Under the pieces are notes generated by a model, which saw only the letters and a program-made list of their open reading frames with translations, made no database searches and was not told the origin of the DNA. DNA of 40,882 bases from Candidatus Thorarchaeota archaeon (GTDB lineage Archaea > Asgardarchaeota > Thorarchaeia > Thorarchaeales > Thorarchaeaceae): assembly GCA_016841005.1 (NCBI GenBank), contig JAEORG010000469.1, positions 1 through 40,882 on the forward strand. The letters run 5' to 3'. This document shows positions 24,696-32,930 of this stretch, in pieces. A program made the position numbers and the translations under genes. The number at the start of each line of letters is the position of its first letter. Position 1 is the first letter of the stretch.

Positions 24696-25877
24696 TTGAG
24701 TGGACGAAGAACCCTTGTTTACTTTGACCAAACACAGAACGAGCGAGGTCGCCTAGATTCAACTTATTCAGAGCTTGCTACACTGCTGAAAGATAATGAT
24801 TACGATGTTGAGCCATATACAGAGTTTATGATTCTACCAAAGAATCTTGAGAAGGCTCAGATTATTGTATTTGGCTGTCCTAATAGCTCTAAGTTAAGAC
24901 AAGCAGAGATTGATGCACTCAAGAAATATGTAAGACAGGGCGGAGGTCTCTTCCTTCTCTCACTTTCTGGAGGAGATAGAGGACTTATGAACAACATGTC
25001 CACTGTGTCCAAGATGTTTGGAATTACTTTTGAGAATACTGCTGTGAAGGACGAGAGAAACAATGCAGGCCTTCCCACTATGCCACTGATTAAGGAGTTT
25101 ACAAATCATCCACTAACAAGTGATGTAAATGACATCTTGGTACCTTCAGCTTGTACACTGAAGGTTACTGAGAAAGCATCAGTTGTTGCAAAAACATCCG
25201 ACACAGCAGATCCACCTAGTCAACCGGTGATTGCCGCTGCTCAGTTTGGGAATGGGAGAGTCATATGTGCGGGTAGTTACGAAGTCTTCCGTAGGGGTGG
25301 TGGACTCAAACATAAGGGGAATGTCAAATTTGCACTAAATGCATTTAGGTGGCTACGTGGCATTTCCTTGGAAGTTCCAATTGATGAGGCAGAAGAAGAA
25401 ACTGCTGAAGTTGTTGTGACAAGTAGAAAAAGGAACGTTCAGAAGGAACCTGCTGAATCGAAAGAAATGGAACAGACATTGCGAAGACTAGTGAATGCAG
25501 TTTTCGATCTTCAGAAGGATATTGAGAAGATTAGTGGCAAAATATCCTCTGTTGAGAAAAGCATTGAAAATCTCAGGGATCAATTCCAAGATTTTGCAGA
25601 GAAGACTCAGGACCAACTTGGCGTAATGATACCTGCAAAGCAGTGTCAGACGGAAGAAGAAAATCAAGCAGAAGATTTAGAGAAGGATATCAAGTCTCTA
25701 AAAGCAGAATTGAAATCGATTGAGCAACTTAAGGATCATATCGACCAGCGACATTCTTCAGGTGCTATGCCACGAGACACCTACGATGAGCAAGTGGAAA
25801 AATTAGAAGAACGTGCTGAGAACCTCGTCAATAAAATACAGAAGAAGGAAAAGGAATTAGCAGAACTTCTTCAATGA
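24696..25877 (+). CDS. IFT52-like GIFT-domain protein with C-terminal coiled coil
   Basis: The N-terminal 230 residues form a GIFT/GATase1-like fold like that of eukaryotic IFT52 and bacterial GldG. RTLVYFDQTQNERGRLD begins it. IIVFGCPNSSKLRQAEIDALKKYVRQGG aligns with IFT52 (AGPREKFTAAEFEILKKYLDTGG), then GGDRGLMNNMSTVSKMFGI and a late AAAQFGNGRVICAGS strand. Residues about 250-393 are Glu/Lys-rich and coiled coil (DLQKDIEKISGKISSVEKSI; AEDLEKDIKSLKAELKSIEQ). There is no signal peptide or membrane helix. I prefer the TTG at 24696 with AGAAGGTG upstream; in-frame starts exist at 24687 and 24651. The stop overlaps the converging GT-C gene by 7 bp. Function is unknown; scaffolding is a guess. 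Confidence 0.78.
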   Translation: MSGRRTLVYFDQTQNERGRLDSTYSELATLLKDNDYDVEPYTEFMILPKNLEKAQIIVFGCPNSSKLRQAEIDALKKYVRQGGGLFLLSLSGGDRGLMNNMSTVSKMFGITFENTAVKDERNNAGLPTMPLIKEFTNHPLTSDVNDILVPSACTLKVTEKASVVAKTSDTADPPSQPVIAAAQFGNGRVICAGSYEVFRRGGGLKHKGNVKFALNAFRWLRGISLEVPIDEAEEETAEVVVTSRKRNVQKEPAESKEMEQTLRRLVNAVFDLQKDIEKISGKISSVEKSIENLRDQFQDFAEKTQDQLGVMIPAKQCQTEEENQAEDLEKDIKSLKAELKSIEQLKDHIDQRHSSGAMPRDTYDEQVEKLEERAENLVNKIQKKEKELAELLQ

Positions 25878-27700
25878 ACGATGATTTCACCATCAAGAGT
25901 GACTCTAGTTCCTAAATAGATGGAGCTTAGATGCTCTATCCGTAAAGGTACCTTTGAACCATCTATCTCAAGTTCTATTTCATGCGTGAGAGAAGAAAGA
26001 GGTTCCTCATCCTCAGACCAAATACGAGCAGAGTTCTCTGATACAATTTCATTGTTAATTATCACTCGGGACTGTAATACTTTGATTTTTCGAAAGATCT
26101 GATCAAGGGCTCCAATGAATTCGATTCGTATTTCTTGTCCGCCGAGAGTAAATGTCTTTGACTGACTTGGGCCTCTTGAGTTTCGTATGGCAAGAAGACG
26201 CTTTGAAACTGGTTCCCCTCTTGCCTTGATATTTTTCATAACCCAACCTCCCGGAGAGTTCAGCAATCTCCAAAAAGTTCCGATTTGGGGAGCTAGTATG
26301 TATCCTAGTATAATTAGAATCACGCAGAATAGGTAGACAGTTCTTGGAGGGATGATGATAGAAAGTGAGAGAAGAATTGGAAGCCACAGCATCGAGAAGG
26401 AGAAAGGAACTGATTCATTTTCGCTTGTGACCATTTTCGAAGAGGCAAATATCGAGAAGAAGGGGGCAAATAGAGTGAAATAATACTTGTACACTCCGCG
26501 AGGTCCGAGAAGGTGAACAAAAAGCATCAGAATCATCGTCATAAATAGCAAACGGCGCATATAGTAGATTGATCGATTTTTTTCACGTTTCTGCATGAAC
26601 ATAAGACCCATAATAAGTACGGTACTAAAAGTCAGGAGAAAACCATAGTATACAATGAAATCCATAATTTGTGCAAGTTCTGGTAATCCTGCGGCAACAG
26701 GTAAAACTTGAAGACGCATGGGACTACCATAACCAGGTAATTCTGTAAATGACTCGAGCGGAAATCCACCAGCTGCTAGTGAGAGATTACGAAACATGCC
26801 AGGTGTGGCTAGAATAAATGGAAACAGAACTGCAATCCCATATGCGATGACTAGAACAACACTGACGCTGAATCCTCGGAGATCAAAATAATCCGAAATG
26901 CTCTGCATTAGAGGTTTCTTTGGATGTTGCATATCTTTGTTGGAGTTGCTGTCTGAAACAGAAGAAGCAGTGGTACTGGGTTTGACTAACAGATATACAA
27001 CCAAAGGAATACCAAGGAACCAGGCAGTTTGTTTGAATAATGCCGCAGAAACAATTAGAATTGTACCAGAATGTTTTCTTCCTTTTACTAGCGCATAGAA
27101 TCCTGTGAAGAAGAAGAATATGAAGGGAGCTGGATTGAGCCATGCAAAGACTGTGTGATAGAGCACGTTTGGGCTCAAGAGATATGTCAATGCTGCAGCT
27201 TCCCCAACATGTCGGTTCTTGGAGAGTTCCTTGCCCAGTCCAAACACAGGTAAAGCTGTCAAGTAACCAAATGAAACTAGTATTAGCCCTATACCCCAAT
27301 CATCTACAGGTAACGCGATTCCAGCAGCGTAGAGGTATGCATAAAATGGGGGAAAAATGAATGCACCATTTTCATTAGCATAGCCATCAAGGACAATAGA
27401 CCCAAAGCCAGGATCATATGGCATCACACCTCGTAGAAAATTATGACCCCAATGAACATAGTAGAATGAATAGTCCGTATATCCTTCCAATTGCACTGTG
27501 GCTGTATAGCCAAACAAATCAAAAGTATCGTTACCTAACCAGACCCCTCTGGTTCGCCACAAATTAGAGTTCAAATAATCTGTAACTGCTAAGTCAAAAA
27601 TCGTTGCCCAGAGAACGAATCCAAATATCATGATAACAATGAGAATTATGTGATCGTAGAGAAACTTGATGACTCGGTCTTCTCTAGGCAATTGCGTCAT
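25871..27700 (-). CDS. Polytopic GT-C-like membrane glycosyltransferase candidate with soluble C-terminal domain
   Basis: The 609-residue membrane protein has roughly ten to twelve hydrophobic helices between residues 15 and 480. This is followed by a soluble, beta-rich tail (about 490-609, TFTLGGQEIRIEFIGALDQIF to VTLDGEIIVH). An early extracytoplasmic loop contains Asp/Tyr-rich VQLEGYTDYSFYYVHWGHNF and PYDPGFGSIVLDGYANENGAF, and PPFYAYLYAAGIAL follows. These features resemble lipid-linked-sugar GT-C transferases (mannosyltransferase/ArnT type). No glycosyltransferase signature is decisive, so substrate and even activity are inference. The ATG at 27700 has no clear ribosome binding site; a TATA-like AGTATTAAT lies about 32 bp upstream. 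Confidence 0.65.
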   Translation of the reverse strand: MTQLPREDRVIKFLYDHIILIVIMIFGFVLWATIFDLAVTDYLNSNLWRTRGVWLGNDTFDLFGYTATVQLEGYTDYSFYYVHWGHNFLRGVMPYDPGFGSIVLDGYANENGAFIFPPFYAYLYAAGIALPVDDWGIGLILVSFGYLTALPVFGLGKELSKNRHVGEAAALTYLLSPNVLYHTVFAWLNPAPFIFFFFTGFYALVKGRKHSGTILIVSAALFKQTAWFLGIPLVVYLLVKPSTTASSVSDSNSNKDMQHPKKPLMQSISDYFDLRGFSVSVVLVIAYGIAVLFPFILATPGMFRNLSLAAGGFPLESFTELPGYGSPMRLQVLPVAAGLPELAQIMDFIVYYGFLLTFSTVLIMGLMFMQKREKNRSIYYMRRLLFMTMILMLFVHLLGPRGVYKYYFTLFAPFFSIFASSKMVTSENESVPFSFSMLWLPILLSLSIIIPPRTVYLFCVILIILGYILAPQIGTFWRLLNSPGGWVMKNIKARGEPVSKRLLAIRNSRGPSQSKTFTLGGQEIRIEFIGALDQIFRKIKVLQSRVIINNEIVSENSARIWSEDEEPLSSLTHEIELEIDGSKVPLRIEHLSSIYLGTRVTLDGEIIVH

Positions 27701-27706
27701 AATTCG

Positions 27707-27721
27707 AGGGATTGAGTCCCT
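27707..27721. repeat. Inverted repeat between rad50 and the GT-C gene
   Basis: AGGGA and TCCCT arms flank a 5-nt spacer, just upstream of the GT-C ATG at 27700 and 30 bp beyond the rad50 stop. It could be an operator near the GT-C start or a weak rad50 mRNA end hairpin. No T-run follows. Confidence 0.25.
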
Positions 27722-27751
27722 ACTGATTAATACTTTCCCTCTCAGTAATCT

Positions 27752-29830
27752 CTACTCATCAGCATCAAGAAGCAGTTGAGCAGAACTTGAATTTCCAGAC
27801 TTAGAAACCTCAATCACTGGAACTCCTTCCCAAGACTGCATATCCGTGTGAGTTATCAGCATAATTTGCTGAAATGATTGATCATTGATTAAATTCTGAA
27901 CAACTGAAGTTCTTCGACTCTTATCGAGCCCCCCGAGTGGTTCATCTAGAAGGACACATCGTATCTTGGGAGAAAGCGCAGGACTGTCTTTGAGTGGCCG
28001 AATCGCACTCATTGTTCTGCTAATCCCTAGTCTTATTCCTAAACTAACTGCTGTGCGATCACCAAAACTGAGTTGTGATGTCTTTTTAATCGCATTATCT
28101 CGCTGATCCTTTACCTTAATGACTAGTCCAGCTCCTCCTCGACCCTTTGCCTTCGTGGGTACTAAATCGACACCTGAATATTGATCATTGGTAAAAGATC
28201 TCACATAGGGATTTGTCGCTCCACGTACGATACCAATCAATCTCTTTTGAATAACATAGTCAGCGAGAAACCCACTTACGAGTTTTCTACGAACATATTG
28301 AGTGTGTTGATGAATGGATTTGAGTTTCTCAATTTCCGCTCCAAGTTCTTTCATAGTAATAATATCATCATTTAATTTCTTTACCAACTTTTCTTCTTCT
28401 ATGATATTATCCTCCATTGTGCCAGACTCTCTTTGTAACGAATCAAATTTTGTTCTCAATTCGATTAGTTTACGATGCAACTCACCAATATCCTTGACAT
28501 CATGTTTCTTCAGAAGTGTATCAATATCCTTGGTTCCAGCCTTTGCAATGCCCTCTTTTAATGACGATAGAGAATTATCTAATGCTTCCTGAGCAGAATC
28601 AACATCTTTTTGGCTTTTTACAAATCGTTCAACTGCATCTATTGTTTTATTGAGATCCAAGTTTTTCTCTTCAAGAGATTTAGATTCAGCGAAGACCTCA
28701 GATCGTTCATTTTTCAATGCATCAGCTCGTTTCAGAGCTTCCTTAATAGTTAATTTGTAATTACGAATAATATCATCACGTTCAGTTTTTGTCATAGGCT
28801 TTGAGCAAGTTGGACATTTGGCTTCGTCAGAACCTTCCAATGTTTCATATGCTTTCTGTAATCGTTTCCCTTCTCCCAGAAGAGAACCTACTTCAAAATC
28901 AATTTCCTGAAGTTTTTCCTCCATCTCTGTTTTACTTGTCTTTATCTTTTCAATAGTTTTCTTTAATGAGGCCATTCTCGCTACTACAACTTCCTCTTCA
29001 GGTGTGAGTAATCCAGCCTCCTCAAGATTTTCGTCCCTAGTTCTAGTTGCTCTTTCGAATTCGACTTTTGCCTTATCCAAACTCTGATTTAATTCATTTA
29101 ATTGCTCAATCATATCTGAATCTGGTAGCTTCTTGATTGCTTTTTCAATATCTGATGCTTCTTTCTTGATTTTCTTCAGGGTTTCTCTCTGGGATTCTAT
29201 TTTAGTTTCTGTTTCGTCTATCTGTTGATGAATATGTTCGGGTTTTCTATAATCATCTTCCAATGCCTTAGTTCTTGTCGATAGGTCAGATTCAAGATAT
29301 TCCAATTGATCGGTCATCTCTTCAAGTAGATCGAGATTGTATATCTTCACCAATGTTTCCCTCAATTCAGAGGGAGGTGCATTGGCAATAAGAGCAACTT
29401 CTCCTTGTTTAACAAGAAGTGTGTTCAATGCCTGTTTTGAACTAATATTTAGAATGGATTCGATCTCTCGTCCGACAGTGTTGGTTTTATCTGCGGTCCT
29501 TTTCCAAACTCCGTTAGTCCAAGTAAAAAGAATCGCCTTCATACCAGAAGCGGAGTCATATGACCGCTCAATCTTGTATCTATCACCTGCAACCTCGAAT
29601 GTCATTGTGACTTCACAAGATACAGAACCAAATCTGACAAGCTCATCATTTGTGAGATCTACAACTGTAGGTCCCCACAGTGCCCATAGGATAGCTTCAA
29701 AGAGAGATGATTTTCCAGTAGAGTTTGGACCTTTTATCAGAATGAGACCATTAGGAAATTCGCCCTGGTCTGGTAGGCTAAGATTCTTGAAGGGTTTGAA
29801 ATTCTGAATGTTCAAAGTCAGAATTTTCAG
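27752..29830 (-). CDS. rad50: Rad50 SMC-like ATPase
   Basis: Rad50 partners Mre11 in sensing and processing DNA double-strand breaks. Walker A is GPNSTGKSS in the N-lobe and the zinc hook is CPTCSKP midway. Two long coiled coils flank the hook, the ABC signature is LSFGDRTAVSLG and Walker B is VLLDEPLGGLD. The family N-terminus normally reads MKIxxLxIxNFKxF. Here the first standard start codon (TTG 29815) gives NIQNFKPF, losing a strand. A CTG at 29830 restores LKILTLNIQNFKPF, overlaps the mre11 stop as CTGA, and has GGAGG 10 nt upstream, so I annotate that start. About 692 residues, rather short for Rad50. Last gene of nurA-herA-mre11-rad50. Confidence 0.9.
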   Translation of the reverse strand: MKILTLNIQNFKPFKNLSLPDQGEFPNGLILIKGPNSTGKSSLFEAILWALWGPTVVDLTNDELVRFGSVSCEVTMTFEVAGDRYKIERSYDSASGMKAILFTWTNGVWKRTADKTNTVGREIESILNISSKQALNTLLVKQGEVALIANAPPSELRETLVKIYNLDLLEEMTDQLEYLESDLSTRTKALEDDYRKPEHIHQQIDETETKIESQRETLKKIKKEASDIEKAIKKLPDSDMIEQLNELNQSLDKAKVEFERATRTRDENLEEAGLLTPEEEVVVARMASLKKTIEKIKTSKTEMEEKLQEIDFEVGSLLGEGKRLQKAYETLEGSDEAKCPTCSKPMTKTERDDIIRNYKLTIKEALKRADALKNERSEVFAESKSLEEKNLDLNKTIDAVERFVKSQKDVDSAQEALDNSLSSLKEGIAKAGTKDIDTLLKKHDVKDIGELHRKLIELRTKFDSLQRESGTMEDNIIEEEKLVKKLNDDIITMKELGAEIEKLKSIHQHTQYVRRKLVSGFLADYVIQKRLIGIVRGATNPYVRSFTNDQYSGVDLVPTKAKGRGGAGLVIKVKDQRDNAIKKTSQLSFGDRTAVSLGIRLGISRTMSAIRPLKDSPALSPKIRCVLLDEPLGGLDKSRRTSVVQNLINDQSFQQIMLITHTDMQSWEGVPVIEVSKSGNSSSAQLLLDADE

Positions 29831-31137
29831 TTTGAATCATCCTCCGTTACTGATTCATAGTTCAATTTTATTTCGTCTTGTGAAACACTTTTTTTCAAGG
29901 CAGAAACAGCAATTTTTGTAAGCATGGATGATTGGTATTGCTCATCTATAGTTACTGTTTCCAAGTATTCTAGAAAGTCCTTCTCTGGATCTTCTATGAG
30001 ATATTCACTCTCAATTTCAGGATACGCCGCAGGATCATGTTCAGTTGTTGGTAGCTTGACGGTCCATACAAATTGAGCAATATTATAGCTAGAGTCGCGT
30101 TCCAGTAGATCTAAACGTTTTGATTCCATTGCAACACTGAGGTCCAAGTTGTTGATGTTCAATGATGAGCCTTCGAATACAATACGAATTCTCGCTGCAG
30201 TAGTTGGTTCCCAATTGGTCTTCAAACCAGACGAATCAAGCAAATTATCAACCTTTTCTACTACTGATTCAATAGTGTCGTCAGATGCAATTGTTATCTT
30301 CTCATTAAGCACAGGACGTGTAAACTCGAGAAGATGAGGGGTTATCTCTACCTCGTGTTCCTCAGTAATATCAATCATAAGGTAGCCTTTGTCATGTTTA
30401 ATCTCATCAAATCTCCATCTCTCTGGAGATCCAGCATACCAGGCATTCTTTGCATGTTTGTGTTGATGATGATCATGGCCTAATGCAATATAGTCATAGG
30501 GTAGACTGAAAATCTCTGAGAATAGGGTCTTATCCAAATTCATCCCATGTGCAACTGCTACAGAGATTCGTTTGCTGTTGGGTTTTTGATGAGTTGTAAT
30601 CCAATCGCTGAAAGTTTCTACAAGATTCGCAGATTCCAAGACATTGTGTTCTATGAAAGGGAAGCAATATACATCCAATTTTTCGAATTTCTTTACCAGA
30701 GGTTCCTCAGTAAAGAGAGCATGCTTGAGATTTTGTTGAGTTGCTACTTCTATCCCAGGAACAGCAAGCTTCAACGTATCAAGAAGTGAAACCTCAAGAG
30801 TTCGATAGAGGCCGTGATTTCCTTCGATAATTAGAACAGGTATCCCTGTGTTCTCTATAAAATTCTTCAACACAGATATCGCGGTTTCTTGTGCAACAGG
30901 AGGCGGTTGAGTAGGATTCTTTTCCCACGGAGAATTATAGAGATCTCCTGAATGTATCACAAGATCTACCGGAGGTTCAGATGATGCAATTAAATCAAAT
31001 AATTCTGAGAACCGCTCATAGTAATCATTCTCGAGTAAACGAGTACGCATCTCAACGCCCCATACATTCTGCTTAACACCTTGACCAGGTCGGGCTCCAA
31101 GGTGAGTGTCAGAAATATGCGCTATACGTACTACCAT
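29827..31137 (-). CDS. mre11: Mre11 DNA repair nuclease
   Basis: Mre11 is the manganese-dependent nuclease of the Mre11-Rad50 complex. The 436-residue product has calcineurin-like phosphoesterase motifs in order: HISDTHLG (I), VIHSGDLYNS (II), IEGNHG (III), AVAHGM and LGHDHHQH (IV/V). The C-terminal 170 residues form the capping and Rad50-binding region and end in a long acidic stretch. The ATG at 31137 has GAGGGA 6 nt upstream and follows herA by 10 bp. Its stop overlaps the proposed rad50 CTG start. Loop DLYNSPWEKNPTQPPP is longer than usual. Identity is secure from motifs and the operon. Confidence 0.95.
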   Translation of the reverse strand: MVVRIAHISDTHLGARPGQGVKQNVWGVEMRTRLLENDYYERFSELFDLIASSEPPVDLVIHSGDLYNSPWEKNPTQPPPVAQETAISVLKNFIENTGIPVLIIEGNHGLYRTLEVSLLDTLKLAVPGIEVATQQNLKHALFTEEPLVKKFEKLDVYCFPFIEHNVLESANLVETFSDWITTHQKPNSKRISVAVAHGMNLDKTLFSEIFSLPYDYIALGHDHHQHKHAKNAWYAGSPERWRFDEIKHDKGYLMIDITEEHEVEITPHLLEFTRPVLNEKITIASDDTIESVVEKVDNLLDSSGLKTNWEPTTAARIRIVFEGSSLNINNLDLSVAMESKRLDLLERDSSYNIAQFVWTVKLPTTEHDPAAYPEIESEYLIEDPEKDFLEYLETVTIDEQYQSSMLTKIAVSALKKSVSQDEIKLNYESVTEDDSN

Positions 31138-31147
31138 TCAGATTCCC

Positions 31148-32911
31148 TCAAATCACATGTTTCTCTTTGTGTTTATTAGATGCAGAGGATTTGTAATTCC
31201 CCTTATCCCGCTCAAAGACTTTATCGTAGAGCGGAATTTTAACTGGTAATGGCAACTCTCTGTAAGAAGCTGTCAGGATTGCCTCGCCTCTAGCCATGAC
31301 TCGAAATTCATTCTCAAACCCTGCAATGTTTACACTTGCATTCTCAATACATGCACGAATTTCTCTCTCGCTTCCCAATCGGAGATTGATTTCAGTATTC
31401 ATTTGTGAGAGGATTACATTGTCAAGAACACTGACCTGCTGACTAACGACTAATAGCCCAATATTGAATTTTCGTCCTTGCCTAGAAATATCTTTGAAAA
31501 TCGATTGCCCCTTCATCAAGTCTGGATTAAGGATAGATGGTGCCTCTTCAACAGTGACCTGAATTACAGGAAGGTCTCTGGGGTCTTTTACTGGACTCTG
31601 ATCCTCATTACCAGATTTGCTATAGAATGCCCGTGCCTTTGCCCGGATTTTTGTGAAGAATGATGGAGGTAATCTAAGTTTAGCTTGTCGTTCAAAGTCC
31701 CCAAGATTTCCACTACTTTTCAATGCACGACGTACATCTGAGATTGACCGAGTAACAACTGTTGTTAGCAGGAACTGTTCCCTATCACTCATAAGACTGG
31801 TGTTAGCAACAAGGATTCTCCCAGTTTCCATTGCCTCATAGATATCAGATAGGATTGAAGTTCCACTGTCAATAAAAATCGGGCTTCTAATCAGAAATCT
31901 CAGCCTTCTTTGAACACCTCTTAAAGTTCCCTGTGGAGTCCCATCTGGGTCTTTATCCATGTTTACTATCTCTGAAATCCAATTTTCTCCATGTTGACCA
32001 TGGACGGATTCAATAAATGATACCATTTGAGTTGAAAATTCCATAATCGAGAAAAGATCACGTGGCTGGATCTCGTTCCATGATATACGTATCTCCTTAG
32101 CATATCTCCTAATCTCTCGTGTCGTCGCATTCAAGTAGGGAGTTAGATAATAGTAATTCCCTAGGACATCTTTACGGGTTGTAGCGTCCATTGCTTCGAC
32201 TACATCTTGAATTCCGTATTTGTCTACCCCTTTCGCAAATTCATCATGAGGATCAATACAGAAAGCAGAGATTCTTGGGACGTTCGAGTTTCCAGCTTGT
32301 ATCGAGAGGAAGTTTGTATCAATCATCGATTTTACCAGAACCATCATCAAATTACTCTTACCTGAACCAGTTGACCCAAAGATTCCAACATGCATTGGAA
32401 GGAATTTGGCAGGTATAATGACCGGAACATCAAGAGCCTCCTCACCAATTTGTAAGTCTCCAATGTAGACCTCACCATCAGTCTGACTCTTTAACATCTC
32501 ACGAACAGGTCTGTCAGAGGTCCCCGGGATAGGACGATAAACATCAGCAAGATGATCGGGAAGTCGACGAGGGGACCTAAAAGTCCAATCACCATCTATC
32601 TTCTCTGCATACCCTAACATCTTACCATCAACTGACAACAACATGTTCCTCTCAATTCCAGAGAGATACGAATCACCTTCAACCATCAGAGTTCCAGCAA
32701 CCCGGGACATATCATCTACTTGACGGAGATAGTTTTGAAGACCTAATACACGGAAGAAGAAGACCCGTTCATGACCGTCTCTGCAAGAGTATATCATAAA
32801 TATCTCACCAACACTCACATCACGGTTACTGCCCATTATTCCAAGCATTGTTTGATTACCAACGCCAACTTTCCCATAATGTTCGCCAAGTTCATCTTTA
32901 TTCAATGTCAT
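31148..32911 (-). CDS. herA: HerA hexameric DNA-resection ATPase
   Basis: HerA is a hexameric DNA-translocating ATPase that works with NurA nuclease and Mre11-Rad50 in end resection. It has an N-terminal HAS beta-barrel (about 1-130). The RecA-like core has Walker A GSTGSGKSN, the Asp box CIDPHDEF and Walker B VTVEEAPSIL. Sensor-like GLLVVSQQVSVLDN precedes INLRLGSEREIRACIE, and the C-terminus is basic. I prefer the ATG at 32911, with GAGGA 8 nt upstream, over the in-frame ATG at 32926. From 32911 it has 587 residues. It lies downstream of nurA by about 20 bp and upstream of mre11 in one operon. Confidence 0.94.
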   Translation of the reverse strand: MTLNKDELGEHYGKVGVGNQTMLGIMGSNRDVSVGEIFMIYSCRDGHERVFFFRVLGLQNYLRQVDDMSRVAGTLMVEGDSYLSGIERNMLLSVDGKMLGYAEKIDGDWTFRSPRRLPDHLADVYRPIPGTSDRPVREMLKSQTDGEVYIGDLQIGEEALDVPVIIPAKFLPMHVGIFGSTGSGKSNLMMVLVKSMIDTNFLSIQAGNSNVPRISAFCIDPHDEFAKGVDKYGIQDVVEAMDATTRKDVLGNYYYLTPYLNATTREIRRYAKEIRISWNEIQPRDLFSIMEFSTQMVSFIESVHGQHGENWISEIVNMDKDPDGTPQGTLRGVQRRLRFLIRSPIFIDSGTSILSDIYEAMETGRILVANTSLMSDREQFLLTTVVTRSISDVRRALKSSGNLGDFERQAKLRLPPSFFTKIRAKARAFYSKSGNEDQSPVKDPRDLPVIQVTVEEAPSILNPDLMKGQSIFKDISRQGRKFNIGLLVVSQQVSVLDNVILSQMNTEINLRLGSEREIRACIENASVNIAGFENEFRVMARGEAILTASYRELPLPVKIPLYDKVFERDKGNYKSSASNKHKEKHVI

Positions 32912-32930
32912 CGTATTTTTCCTCATTTCG

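Noticed and set aside
24577..24762. N-terminal extension of the HIT protein
   Set aside because: The extra 62 residues are not family-like and overlap the start of the divergent GIFT-domain gene. The ATG at 24576 gives the exact HIT start.
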